Source: Streptomyces sp. NRRL B-24484 (GTDB taxonomy: Bacteria > Actinomycetota > Actinomycetes > Streptomycetales > Streptomycetaceae). Taken from it: a stretch of 64,000 nucleotides of DNA. Under the pieces are notes generated by a model. The model was given only the letters and a program-made list of their open reading frames with translations, was not told the origin of the DNA and ran no database searches. Shown here in pieces: positions 55,230-63,871 of the stretch. Numbering within the stretch: position 1 is the first letter of the stretch; each line of letters opens with the position of its first letter. The position numbers and the translations under genes were made by a program. The DNA is taken from assembly GCF_000717715.1 (NCBI RefSeq), contig NZ_JOAI01000003.1, positions 1-64,000 on the forward strand, in the 5' to 3' direction.

Positions 55230-58030
55230 GGGCCGCACCCGCGGGCCCCTTCGACCCGCTGCGGTCCCGACTCCAGGAGGCGGCGGCGGCGTTCGCCGAC
55301 GGGCCGGACGCCCTGGAGGGCATCCTGCTCGGCATCGTCGACGACGTCGACCGGGCGGCGCGCGAGCCGCTGGAGATCTTCCCGGTCTGCCACCACTCGC
55401 CGGCCTCCGCGGTCGCGATGGCGCGCCGGCTGCGCGAGAAGCAGCCCAGGGTGGTGTACCTGGAGCTGTGCGAGGACATGGCGCCGCTCCTGACCGAACT
55501 GCGCAACTGCCGCCTCCCGGTGGCCGTCCAGGCGTTCGCGACCGAGGTCGACGGCTTCCCCGCCGACTGGGCGCCACTCTCGGTGGTCGCGCCGATCACC
55601 GAGGCCTCCGCCGAGTACCAGGCGATCGCGTACGCGCTGGACACGCCCGGGGTCGAGCTCGTCCTGGTCGACCGCTCCTCGGACCACGTCTTCCAGTGGC
55701 AGCCGCGCGACGCCGCGCCGGACGCGCCGGCCGACGCCGGTGCCGAGCCGGAGGCGGCCGCCGCCGACGGGGAGGCCGCGCTGCACGGCGACGCGGTCGG
55801 CGTGGAGATCGGCGACCTCCGGCCGCGCTTCGCCGAGCTGGAGGAGCACCTGCTCCGGCACGGCAAGGTCCGGCACTGGTCCGAGTGGTGGCACCAGTAC
55901 GTGGAGGTGCCGCTCGGCGACAGCGACCACGACACCTACCGCCAGGTCATGCTGCTGATCGGCAGCCTGTTCCGGCGGCTGGCGCCCGGCGACCCGCACC
56001 GGGTGGCGGTCGACGAGGACCGCGAGCGGTACATGTGGACGAGGATGCGCGAGCACCTGGCCGCCACCGGCACCGACCCGGCCGACTGCCTGTACGTCTG
56101 CGGCGCCTTCCACGCCGCCAGCCGGGTCGCCGAGTTCGGCGTCGACGGCAGCGACGGCTTCGCGATCGCGCCGCGCTCGGCGACCCGCTGGCAGCACGGG
56201 CTGATCCCGTCCAGCCACGCCGCGATCGAGGCCCAGTTCGGCTTGGCCGCCGGCTCGGTGTCGATCGCCGCCGCGGTGTGGGCGAAGAACCTCAAGCGCA
56301 CCGAGGTCCGGCCGTACCGCCTCGCGGGCCAGGCCGGCGGCTCGAAGGGCACCGGCAGGGCCGCCGCCGCACCGGTGCCCGCGGCCGCCCCCGCGCCGTC
56401 CGACCGGCTGTCGGGCTTCCTGCAGCGACCGCCGGTGCTCGACACCCTGGACGAGGCCGAACTGCTCGGCTGGTCCGTCGACATCGTGCGCGCCGCCCGA
56501 CGCAACGGCTACCTGGCCTCGACCGCCGACGCCATCGCGGTCTTCCAGACCTCGGTGCTGCTGGCCGGGATGCGCGACCGGGCGCGGCCGACGCCGTACG
56601 ACTTCCAGGACGCGGCCGTCACCTGCATCGAGAAGGACTCGGTGCCGGGCCGGCGCGACGTCGGCCGGCTGGTCGAGATCATGATGGGCGGCGACCGGAT
56701 CGGCCAGGTCGGCTACGACGCGCTGCCGCCGCTCGCCCGCGACGTGCACGACCGGCTCGCCCCGCTCGGCCTGCGGCTGGAGCAGCGCGGGGTGCAGCGG
56801 GCGTTGCTGGACATCGCCGCCCGGCCGGAGCTGGACGCCTGCTCGGACGTGCTGTGGCGGCTGCGGTACCTGCTGCCGCAGGGCGCCGCCCGGCCGATCA
56901 TGGGCGAGCGGCGGCTCGGCGAGCGGTCCGTCCAGGAGTCCTGGGACCTGGCCCTCGGCACCCACCAGCGGGCCCTGATCGAGCTCGGCTACGAGGGCGT
57001 CAGCCTCGAACAGGTGCTGGAGCAGCGGCTGCGGCGCAAGGCCTACGGCCCGCAGGCCACCACCGCGGACGTGCTGGCGGCCGTCGAGGACGCCACCCTC
57101 TACCTGGGCAGCCGCCGGCTCGCCGACGAACTCGGCCGGCACGCCCTGGAGGTGCTGGCCACCGAGCGCAGCGTGGACGGCGCGCCGGAGGTGCTGCGCC
57201 GGGTCCGCCGGCTGCTGGCGTACTACCGGACGAGCGAACCCTCGCTGCCCGGATGGATCGAGTCCTTCGTCAGGACGGGCTACGCGCACTACTGCACCCT
57301 GCTGCCGACGGCGTTCACCGACGAGGACGCGACCGTCCGCCAGGTCGCCGCGATGCTGGGCTTCCTGTTCGGCATGGAGGGCCTGGCGCTGTCGCTGGGC
57401 TGCGACCGGACGCAGCTGGAGCTGGCGGTGGCCCAGTCGCACCCGGAGGAGCCGTCCCGGGTGGCGCTGCTGTGGGCCGCCCAGGTGCAGCTCGGCCGCC
57501 TCTCCCGGGCGGAGCTGCGCTCGCGCTGCGCCGACCTGCTGGCGAACCCGCTCGCGCTGCCGGCGTATCCGCGCTACCTGAGCGGCTTCGTGCAGGCGCT
57601 GGAGCCGGTGCCGGGCCTGACCGACTTCGTGGTCGAGGCGGTGTCGCGGGCGTTCGGGCAGCTGCCGGACGCGGTGCTGCTGCCCTGGCTGCCTGCGCTG
57701 ATCACCGGTCTGCGGGCGGGCGGCGCCGAGCTGGCGCCGCTGCTGATCCGCGAGGCCGGGCGGATCTTCCCGGGGCGGCTCGCCGCGCTGGACGCCTGGG
57801 TGCCGCCGTGGCGCGCCCCGCAGCCGGACCCGGCGGCGCTGCGCCCGGCCGGGGGCGGGGGCGGCGCGGCCCTGCTTGCGGCCCACCCCGCGTCCTGCGA
57901 CGCGCTGGCCGCGCTGCTGGGCTGCGAGGGCGGCTGGGCGTCACCGGACTCCGGGCCGGCGGGCGCAGCGCTGGTCGGCCGCCACCCGGACGCGGCCGGG
58001 GCCCTGGAGGCGCTGCTGGCGACCCGCTGA
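55226..58030 (+). CDS. Large DUF5682-like protein of the VWA/MoxR operon
   Basis: A 934-residue cytoplasmic protein. The N-terminal third contains IFPVCHHSPASAVAMARRLR (His 56-57) and VVYLELCEDM, and later YVCGAFHAASRVAEFG (His near 296). This H-H-S-P, Glu and G-x-F-H pattern is shared by DUF5682 proteins and recalls the EreA/ChaN/TraB-type hydrolase fold; that link is my inference. An Ala/Pro linker near residue 385 separates it from a long helical C-terminal part. The GTG at 55226 overlaps the MoxR stop (GTGA). DUF5682 genes usually travel with MoxR and VWA genes. It may be the enzyme or effector that the ATPase-VWA pair controls. Confidence 0.8.
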   Translation: MRAAPAGPFDPLRSRLQEAAAAFADGPDALEGILLGIVDDVDRAAREPLEIFPVCHHSPASAVAMARRLREKQPRVVYLELCEDMAPLLTELRNCRLPVAVQAFATEVDGFPADWAPLSVVAPITEASAEYQAIAYALDTPGVELVLVDRSSDHVFQWQPRDAAPDAPADAGAEPEAAAADGEAALHGDAVGVEIGDLRPRFAELEEHLLRHGKVRHWSEWWHQYVEVPLGDSDHDTYRQVMLLIGSLFRRLAPGDPHRVAVDEDRERYMWTRMREHLAATGTDPADCLYVCGAFHAASRVAEFGVDGSDGFAIAPRSATRWQHGLIPSSHAAIEAQFGLAAGSVSIAAAVWAKNLKRTEVRPYRLAGQAGGSKGTGRAAAAPVPAAAPAPSDRLSGFLQRPPVLDTLDEAELLGWSVDIVRAARRNGYLASTADAIAVFQTSVLLAGMRDRARPTPYDFQDAAVTCIEKDSVPGRRDVGRLVEIMMGGDRIGQVGYDALPPLARDVHDRLAPLGLRLEQRGVQRALLDIAARPELDACSDVLWRLRYLLPQGAARPIMGERRLGERSVQESWDLALGTHQRALIELGYEGVSLEQVLEQRLRRKAYGPQATTADVLAAVEDATLYLGSRRLADELGRHALEVLATERSVDGAPEVLRRVRRLLAYYRTSEPSLPGWIESFVRTGYAHYCTLLPTAFTDEDATVRQVAAMLGFLFGMEGLALSLGCDRTQLELAVAQSHPEEPSRVALLWAAQVQLGRLSRAELRSRCADLLANPLALPAYPRYLSGFVQALEPVPGLTDFVVEAVSRAFGQLPDAVLLPWLPALITGLRAGGAELAPLLIREAGRIFPGRLAALDAWVPPWRAPQPDPAALRPAGGGGGAALLAAHPASCDALAALLGCEGGWASPDSGPAGAALVGRHPDAAGALEALLATR

Positions 58031-58038
58031 CCCGCCCG

Positions 58039-58084
58039 GACGGACGGCGGCCGCACCCCCCACCGGGTGCGGCCGCCGTCCGTC
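58039..58084. terminator. Strong bidirectional terminator ending the five-gene operon
   Basis: GACGGACGGCGGCCGCACCC (58039-58058) is exactly complementary to 58065-58084 with a 6-nt loop: a 20-bp perfect stem. It lies between the DUF5682-like gene (+) and the convergent transporter gene (-). Confidence 0.85.
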
Positions 58085-58093
58085 GTGCGCCGC

Positions 58094-59101
58094 TCAGGTG
58101 CCGCCGGAGGCGGCCGTCCGCCGGGCGCGGGCGAGGTCGAGGCAGAGGGCGGCCGCGGTGATCAGCCAGGCGGCGACGGCGATCCAGAGCAGCGGGTGGC
58201 CGAGGCCGTTCAGCCAGGGGAGGTGGGCGGCGGTGCCGGTGGAGAGGGTCGCGACGGCGCTCATGCCGAGCGGGAAGACGGTGGCCCAGCGGCGGATGTT
58301 GTACCGCGGCCGGGGGTGGCGGATCTCGGCGGCGAGCAGCACGAGGTAGCCGGCCAGGTCGAGGGTGAGCAGGACGAGGGTGGCGTCGCGCAGCACGGTG
58401 TGCCCGGCGCCCGTCCACTCGGGCCAGGCGGTGAGCTTGGAGCCGGCCAGGGCGCAGATGGCGAGGGCTCCCGCGGAGATCCACTGGTCTCCGGCGCCCG
58501 TCAGGATCTGGCGGGGGTCGAAGCGGAGCAGCGCGGCGACGTACAGCACCAGGCCGAGCGCGAAGGCGGCCAGCGCGGCCGGGGCGAGCCAGTCGCCGCT
58601 GCCGGCCGGGGCGAGGGTGCCCGCGAGCACGGCGAGCCCCTCGGTGGCGACGCAGACCAGGAAGGCGACGCCGGGCAGGTGGTGCTTCCAGTGCCGCAGC
58701 ACGGAGATCAGCAGTGGCGGCCAGGCGGCCGCGGCGATCGCCAGCAGCACGCCAGCGGTGCCGTGCCAGCCGGCGAGCGCGAAGCGGGTGCCGACCACCG
58801 TGGTGGCGGCGACGGCGGTGAGGGCGGGCGGGGTGGTGGCGTTGGCGGCCCAGCGGTCGCGGTCCCGCAGCAGGGTGAGGGCGAAGGCGAGGGCGAGCAG
58901 CAGCCAGCCGGCGGAGGCGAGCGCCAGCAGGACCTGCGAGGAGGTCTCGCGGCCGACCAGGTCCAGGCCCACGGAGACGATGCCGGTGGCCATCACCGCG
59001 GAGCCTGCGGCGGGCGGCACCTTCGTCCACCAGTGCGCGGCCGGCCGGTCGCCGGGACGGTTCGGGGCGGGGCCGGCCCGGTTCGGGGTGGGGAGCTCCA
59101 T
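58094..59101 (-). CDS. TDT/SLAC1-family anion or sulfite/tellurite-type transporter
   Basis: A 335-residue membrane protein with ten predicted helices. The first family element is KVPPAAGSAVMATGIVSVGL, as in TehA, SLAC1 and the malate/sulfite transporters. RYNIRRWATVFPLGMSAVAT is the typical seventh to eighth helix region, with the gating Phe in VFPLGM. The substrate is not readable (C4-dicarboxylate, sulfite or another anion). Two ATG codons at 59110 and 59101 are possible; neither has a good ribosome site, and I chose the one nearer the conserved sequence. Its stop lies 9 bp beyond the shared terminator. Confidence 0.85.
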   Translation of the reverse strand: MELPTPNRAGPAPNRPGDRPAAHWWTKVPPAAGSAVMATGIVSVGLDLVGRETSSQVLLALASAGWLLLALAFALTLLRDRDRWAANATTPPALTAVAATTVVGTRFALAGWHGTAGVLLAIAAAAWPPLLISVLRHWKHHLPGVAFLVCVATEGLAVLAGTLAPAGSGDWLAPAALAAFALGLVLYVAALLRFDPRQILTGAGDQWISAGALAICALAGSKLTAWPEWTGAGHTVLRDATLVLLTLDLAGYLVLLAAEIRHPRPRYNIRRWATVFPLGMSAVATLSTGTAAHLPWLNGLGHPLLWIAVAAWLITAAALCLDLARARRTAASGGT

Positions 59102-59253
59102 GCCGCCCATCGCAGCGCAGCGTGGCCGGTGCTGCCAGCGGGCCACGCCGGTGGGCCACTCGCCCGGGTGCAGCCGCGGTGGTCCGCCCGGTGCGGCGGG
59201 AGAGGCGCCGCACCGGGCGGGGTCGGATCGGCGGCCCGGCGGGGCCGCCGGGG

Positions 59254-60198
59254 TCAGAGCAGCGGGCCGGTGACCGGCAGCACCACCTGGCAGGGGATCG
59301 GCCGCGGGTGCGCCGGGTCCAGGGCGTTGAGGACGTCGGTGAGGGCGATCGGGTCGTAGCCGATCTCCAGGTGGTCGGTGGCGTCCAGCGGGCACTGGTC
59401 CTGCACGGTGAGGTTGGTGACGTGCGGTCCGGCCGGCAGGAAGGTGTTGGTGTACGGGGTGACGACCTCGTCGAAGCGGGTGGCGATCACCGTGTAGTCG
59501 ACGCCGGGGACGGTCTGGCCGCCGGCGTCGAGGGCGGCCAGGAACGGGGAGCCGACCTCCTGCTCGACGCAGGCCGCGCAGGCGTCGTCGAGCAGCTCGT
59601 TCGCGGGCTCCAGGATGTGCAGCTGCCGGCCGAACTCGGTGATGCCGTCCAGGGTGGTGCCGCTGTTGTTGGGCGCGAGGCCGACCAGCTTGCCGACCTT
59701 GGCGGCGCCGCCGAGGTTCTTCAGGTAGTAGCGGGCCATCAGGCCGCCGCCCTGGGAGTGCCCGACGAGGTCCGCCTCGGGCGCGCCGGTGCCGGCCAGC
59801 ACGCGGTCGACGAAGGCCGCGAGCTGCTGCGCGGAGTCCTCGATCGGGCCGGTGCCCTGGACGGGCGACCCGGCCGCGCCGCCGTAGCCGAAGGCGTAGA
59901 CGCAGTACCCGGCGTTCGCCAGCAGCGGCGCCGCGCCGCCCCAGTTGTCGTTCATGTTCTCGAACGTGCCGTGCACCAGCACGACCGGGGCCGGGTGGTC
60001 GGCCCCGGGCCGGCAGGACCAGTCGTTCGCGCCGGCGGGCGGCCGGTCCGGGGTGAAGAAGCCCTTCACGAAGCCGGCGCCGAAGTGGTACTCGACGGGG
60101 TACGAGGCCGCCGCCGCGGAGGGCTGCCCGCCGGCTGCGAGCAGGCCGGCCGCCGCCAGGGCCGTCACCGCGAACGACCGTGCACGCTTCGCTCTCAT
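59254..60198 (-). CDS. Secreted triacylglycerol lipase/esterase (alpha/beta hydrolase)
   Basis: A 314-residue exported hydrolase. The signal peptide is RARSFAVTALAAAGLLAAGG with cleavage after SAAAA or so. The oxyanion region is VVLVHGTFENMNDNW, and the nucleophile elbow GHSQGG has its Ser near residue 148. Asp in TRFDEVVTPYTN and His in DATDHLEIGYDP complete the triad. Two cysteine pairs (DDACAACVEQ and DQCPL with CQVV) suggest disulfides, as in Streptomyces lipases of the LipA/LIP class 2. ATG 60198 has GGAAGG 9 nt upstream. It is divergent from a PucR-type regulator, its probable activator. Confidence 0.92.
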   Translation of the reverse strand: MRAKRARSFAVTALAAAGLLAAGGQPSAAAASYPVEYHFGAGFVKGFFTPDRPPAGANDWSCRPGADHPAPVVLVHGTFENMNDNWGGAAPLLANAGYCVYAFGYGGAAGSPVQGTGPIEDSAQQLAAFVDRVLAGTGAPEADLVGHSQGGGLMARYYLKNLGGAAKVGKLVGLAPNNSGTTLDGITEFGRQLHILEPANELLDDACAACVEQEVGSPFLAALDAGGQTVPGVDYTVIATRFDEVVTPYTNTFLPAGPHVTNLTVQDQCPLDATDHLEIGYDPIALTDVLNALDPAHPRPIPCQVVLPVTGPLL

Positions 60199-60230
60199 AT
60201 TGCACACCTTCCGATTCCGCCGGAATTCCC

Positions 60231-60362
60231 TGACATCCGGACGGGACCCGAAGCTAAGTGCGGCCCGATGGTGCGTCAACACACACGGCGGCCCGCCGAA
60301 GGAAATCCTTCGGCGGATGCCAGGAATCTTCCCACCCCCTCCCAAAAAGTGTCATCCGGACG
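60231..60362. promoter_or_regulatory. Direct repeats and palindrome in the lipase/pucR promoter region
   Basis: TGACATCCGGACG (60231-60243) and TGTCATCCGGACG (60350-60362) are 12/13 identical direct repeats 119 bp apart. Between them CCGCCGAAGGA (60293-60303) and TCCTTCGGCGG (60306-60316) form a near-perfect 24-bp palindrome. These are likely regulator sites that control both divergent genes. Confidence 0.5.
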
Positions 60363-60417
60363 AGTGATTCTGCGTCAGATGCTCTCCACTGCAGGCCACA
60401 ACGGTGCGCCGAGCCTA

Positions 60418-60447
60418 CTGACCCGCCGGTAACATCACCCGCATACT
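60418..60447 (+). promoter_or_regulatory. Promoter of the PucR-type gene (leaderless)
   Basis: CTGACC (60418-60423) and CATACT (60442-60447) are 18 bp apart, and the -10 hexamer ends 6 nt before the GTG start. No ribosome site is present, so the mRNA is probably leaderless. Confidence 0.5.
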
Positions 60448-60453
60448 CCCCCT

Positions 60454-61623
60454 GTGACAGCCCACAGAGAGGCCCTTCCACGCAATTTCTCCACAGAACT
60501 CAGGGCCGCGGAGAAGAGTCTCGCCGTCGATATCATCCGGGAGATCAGGGCAGCCATTCCAGAATTCTCCCGACCGCTCGCCGGGCAATTCGGTGCCGGA
60601 ATCCAGCACGGCGTGGAGACGGCGCTCGCCGAGTTCGCCGACCGGATCGAGGGGGCCGGCGGCCTCGGCGTGGAACGGCTGCGGGTGTACCGCTCGCTCG
60701 GCCGCGGCGAACTCACCGAGGGGCGCAGCCTGGACGCGCTGCAGGCCGCCTACCGGCTCGGCGCCCGGGTGGCCTGGCGCCGCTACGCACGGGTCGCCCG
60801 GCGCTGCGGCCTCGGCCCGGAACCGCTGGTGACGCTCGCGGAGGCGGTGTTCGCGCACATCGACGAGATCGCCGCCGCGAGCGTGCAGGGCTACGTGGAG
60901 GCGCGTGCCGACCGGGCCGGGGCGCTCGGCCGCTCCCGCCACCAGCTGCTCGGGGCGCTGCTGGGCGGTGCGGCACCGGAGGAGGTCCGGCTGGCCGCCG
61001 CGGCGGCCGACTGGGCACTGCCCGAACGGGTGGCCTGCGTGGCGCTGGACCCGCCGCCCGCCGACCGGCCCCGGCCCCGGCCCCCGCGGCTGCCCGATCC
61101 CGTCCTCGCCGACCTGGACCATCCGGAGCCCCGGCTGCTGGTGCCGGAGCCGGAGCTGTACCTGCGCGACGGCCAGGTCCGGGAGGCGCTGCGCGGCCGC
61201 GGCGCGGTGATCGGCCCGCCGGTTCCGCTGGCCGAGGCCGCCGAGTCGCTGCGCTGGGCACGGCTCGTGCGGGAGCGGCTGCCCGGCCCGCCGCCCGAAC
61301 CGGTGGACTGCCGGGACCGGCTGGCGGACCTGCTGCTGCTCGCCGACCGTCCGCTCGTCCGGCTGATCGGCGAACGGCGGCTGGCCCCGCTGGCCGGTCT
61401 GACGGCCAAGCAGAGCCGCCGGCTGGCGGAGACCCTGCTGGCCCGGCTGCAGACCGACCACGGCAGCGCGCCCGAGGTGGCCGCCCGACTCGGCATCCAT
61501 CCGCAGACCGCCCGCCAGCGGCTGCACCGGGTGCAGGAGCTGTTCGGCGACGCACTCCGCAGCCCGGACGCCCGCTTCGAACTCGAGGTCGCCCTGCGCT
61601 CGACCCTGTGCGACCCGGCCTGA
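60454..61623 (+). CDS. PucR-type helix-turn-helix regulator
   Basis: A 389-residue regulator. The N-terminal half is helical (REIRAAIPEFSRPLAGQFGA; RSLDALQAAYRLGARVAWRR) as in the GGDEF-like/PucR activators of Streptomyces. The C-terminal PucR helix-turn-helix is LLARLQTDHGSAPEVAARLG and IHPQTARQRLHRVQELFG. The GTG at 60454 is the first codon after a leaderless-type promoter. It is divergent from the lipase gene. Such regulators often govern lipases and amidase-type genes in actinobacteria, so local control is likely. Confidence 0.85.
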   Translation: MTAHREALPRNFSTELRAAEKSLAVDIIREIRAAIPEFSRPLAGQFGAGIQHGVETALAEFADRIEGAGGLGVERLRVYRSLGRGELTEGRSLDALQAAYRLGARVAWRRYARVARRCGLGPEPLVTLAEAVFAHIDEIAAASVQGYVEARADRAGALGRSRHQLLGALLGGAAPEEVRLAAAAADWALPERVACVALDPPPADRPRPRPPRLPDPVLADLDHPEPRLLVPEPELYLRDGQVREALRGRGAVIGPPVPLAEAAESLRWARLVRERLPGPPPEPVDCRDRLADLLLLADRPLVRLIGERRLAPLAGLTAKQSRRLAETLLARLQTDHGSAPEVAARLGIHPQTARQRLHRVQELFGDALRSPDARFELEVALRSTLCDPA

Positions 61624-61650
61624 GCGCGACGGGACACCTCTTCGAGGACG

Positions 61651-61678
61651 CCTCGTCAGGGGCACCTCGTCAGGGGCA
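61651..61678. repeat. 14-bp perfect tandem repeat
   Basis: CCTCGTCAGGGGCA occurs twice head to tail (61651-61664 and 61665-61678) between the stops of the PucR-type gene and the convergent decarboxylase gene. It is a simple slippage duplication in non-coding DNA. Confidence 0.8.
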
Positions 61679-61707
61679 CGGCATCCGTGCGCGCTCGAAG
61701 CCGGCTC

Positions 61708-63114
61708 CTACCGCCCGACCTCGCGGGCGCGGAAGTCCTCGACGGTCTCGCGGCGGATCAGCAGCCGGATCCGGCCGTCCCGGACGGCGGCCACCGCGGG
61801 GCGGCCGACCAGGTTGTAGCCGGAGGCCATCGACAGCTGGTAGGCGCCCGCGGCGGGGACGGCCAGCAGCTCGCCCGCCCGCAGGTCGGCCGGCAGGGCC
61901 GCGCCGCGGACGAGGACGTCCCCGGCCTCGCAGTGCCGTCCGACGACGTCCGTCGGAACGGTCGGGACGGCCGGCCCGGTGGCGCTGCGGCCGACCGGAC
62001 GGACCTGGTAGGCCGAGCCGTACAGCGCCGGGCGCGGGTTGTCGCTCATCCCGCCGTCGACGGCGGCGTAGCACCGGCCGTCGGCGGTGCGCTTCACCGA
62101 CAGGACGCGGTAGACGGCGACCCCGGCCGGCCCGGCGATCGCCCGGCCGGGCTCGACGATCAGCCGGGGCACCGAGAGGCCGTGCGCGGCGCAGCGCTCG
62201 GCGAGCCGGCGCCCGACCGCGAGGGCGAAGCGGGCGGGCTCCAGTTCGCCGTCCCCGGGCAGGTAGCGGATGCCGTGCCCGCCGCCGAGGTCGAGCTCGG
62301 GGAGTTCGCGGCCGTGGCGGTCGCGGACCACCGCCAGCAGCGCGACCAGCCGGTCCACGGCGGCGAGGTAGGGCCCGGTGCCGGTGATCTGCGAGCCGAG
62401 GTGGCAGTGCAGTCCGGCGAGGTCGAGACCGGGTCGGCCGAGGACGCGGGCGACCGCCTCCTCGGCGTCCCCGCCGGCGATCCGGAAGCCGAACTTCTGC
62501 CCGTCGGTGCCAGTCCGGACGGCGCGATGGTGCCCGGCGGCGATGCCGGGGACCACCCGGACGAGGACGCGCTGCGGGGTGTCCGCGTCGGCCAGGGCGG
62601 CGAGCCGGGGGATCTCGGAGAGGCCGTCGACGACGATCCGGCCGACCCGCAGCCGCCGGGCGAGCCGCAGCTCCTCCGGGCTCTTGGCGTTGCCGTGCAG
62701 CAGGATGCGCTGCGCCGGGAAGCCCGCGGCGGCGGCGAGTCGCAGTTCGCCGGCCGAGCAGACGTCCAGCCCGAGGCCCTCCTCGGCGATCCAGTCGGCC
62801 ATGGCACTGCACAGGAAGGCCTTGGCGGCGTAGTGCACCTGCGCCTGCGGGAGGGCACGGCGCCATGCGCGGGCGCGCCGTCGGACTTCGGCCTCGTCCA
62901 GGACGTAGAGCGGGGTGCCGAAACGGTCGGCGGCCTCCGCGAGGCCGACGCCGCCGATCAGCAGGTCGCCGTCGGGTCCGGGGCGGGCGGACTCGGGCCA
63001 GGGGCTGCCGAGCGGCCGGGGGCCGACCGGGGCGGCGGCCGGCCGGGGGTCCGCGGGCGGACGGTGACCCGCGGGCGGACGGCCGGTGGGCGGGTGGGCG
63101 GAGAGCGTGGTCAT
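61708..63114 (-). CDS. Diaminopimelate decarboxylase-like PLP enzyme
   Basis: A 468-residue fold-type III decarboxylase. The PLP Lys is in VHYAAKAFLCS (about residue 96). Other motifs are GLHCHLGSQITGTGPYL, LDLGGGHGIRYLPGD, VEPGRAIAGPAGVAVYRV and HCEAGDVLVRG, with the active-site Cys/Glu. LysA makes lysine from meso-diaminopimelate, but the first 50 residues here are a Pro/Ala-rich extension and the neighbours are not lysine genes. It could be a secondary copy acting on a related diamino acid in a specialised pathway. Its ATG overlaps the stop of the upstream gene (ATGA). Confidence 0.85.
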   Translation of the reverse strand: MTTLSAHPPTGRPPAGHRPPADPRPAAAPVGPRPLGSPWPESARPGPDGDLLIGGVGLAEAADRFGTPLYVLDEAEVRRRARAWRRALPQAQVHYAAKAFLCSAMADWIAEEGLGLDVCSAGELRLAAAAGFPAQRILLHGNAKSPEELRLARRLRVGRIVVDGLSEIPRLAALADADTPQRVLVRVVPGIAAGHHRAVRTGTDGQKFGFRIAGGDAEEAVARVLGRPGLDLAGLHCHLGSQITGTGPYLAAVDRLVALLAVVRDRHGRELPELDLGGGHGIRYLPGDGELEPARFALAVGRRLAERCAAHGLSVPRLIVEPGRAIAGPAGVAVYRVLSVKRTADGRCYAAVDGGMSDNPRPALYGSAYQVRPVGRSATGPAVPTVPTDVVGRHCEAGDVLVRGAALPADLRAGELLAVPAAGAYQLSMASGYNLVGRPAVAAVRDGRIRLLIRRETVEDFRAREVGR

Positions 63115-63431
63115 GGCGCGGTGCTCCTGGTTCGGAGGGGCGGGGACAGCGGGGACGGCGGGGACGGCGGGGCGGCGGGGACGGGTGCCGGGGCGACGGC
63201 GCGGAGCACCGGCTCGACCCGGATGCGGGTGGCACCGGCCCGGCGCAGCTCCGCGACGACGGCGTGCAGTTCACCGGGCCCGGTGCAGGCGAGGAGGAGT
63301 TCGAGGTCGGCCTCGTCGGCAAGGGCCGGGCCGGGCCGTACGGCGGGGCAGCGCGCCGCCAGGTGGTCGAAGTCGAGGGGCGCGGGGCCGTGGCAGAGCC
63401 GGACGACGGCGCGCAGCGGACGGGGTGTCAC
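63111..63431 (-). CDS. Hypothetical 106-residue protein coupled to the decarboxylase gene
   Basis: A small protein. The middle reads ELLLACTGPGELHAVVAELR and then AGATRIRVEPVL, which recalls the ligand-binding half of Lrp/AsnC regulators, but it is too short and lacks a helix-turn-helix. The C-terminal 30 residues are proline-rich low complexity. It overlaps both neighbours by 4 bp (ATGA), so the three genes are one translational unit. I cannot name a function. Confidence 0.65.
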   Translation of the reverse strand: MTPRPLRAVVRLCHGPAPLDFDHLAARCPAVRPGPALADEADLELLLACTGPGELHAVVAELRRAGATRIRVEPVLRAVAPAPVPAAPPSPPSPLSPPLRTRSTAP

Positions 63432-63826
63432 CGCCGGTGTACCAGCGGCCGTTCGGCGCCGGACAGACTTGGGAGCGCGGCGACCGCGGGGAGGCGGGTG
63501 CCGCCGGCGCGGGGTGCGACCAGTCCAGGGTCGAGGACGAGCCGGTCGATACCGAGCGGGGCGGTGAGTCCGCGCAGGGTGGGCTCGGTGAGCTCGGCCA
63601 CCTCATGGTCGGGGCCGAGCAGGGCGTGCAGGGCGGCGGCGGTGCTGAAGGCGACGGCGCAGCGGCTGCCGTCGCGGAGCCGGAACAACCGGAGCACCTG
63701 CACCGGGCCGGTGGTCCGGACGGGCACGAAGCGGAGCGCCCGGGCCCCGGGCCGGCCGGATTCTTCGGGCTCTTCGGGTTCTTCGGGGTCGTCGGGCTCT
63801 TCGGGCGCGGTGTGATCGGTGGTCAT
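63428..63826 (-). CDS. SAV_915-family protein
   Basis: A 132-residue protein. The first 25 residues are an acidic Glu/Pro run (EEPDDPEEPEEPEESG). The core reads VQVLRLFRLRDGSRCAVAFS, TEPTLRGLTAPLGIDRLVLD and matches the SAV_915 family of small Streptomyces proteins of unknown function. It may be a partner or specificity factor for the adjacent decarboxylase-like enzyme; that is inference from coupling only. ATG 63826 has CGAGGAC upstream. Confidence 0.7.
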   Translation of the reverse strand: MTTDHTAPEEPDDPEEPEEPEESGRPGARALRFVPVRTTGPVQVLRLFRLRDGSRCAVAFSTAAALHALLGPDHEVAELTEPTLRGLTAPLGIDRLVLDPGLVAPRAGGTRLPAVAALPSLSGAERPLVHRR

Positions 63827-63871
63827 CGCGTGTCCTCGGGTCGCCTGGTCGGGACGGTCGGTGAGGTGCCG

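Noticed and set aside
52376..57886. A 1,836-codon open frame on the minus strand
   Set aside because: It is antisense to the VWA, MoxR and DUF5682-like genes, which have clear motifs and tight coupling. The antisense product is Arg/Gln/Val-rich without recognisable domains.
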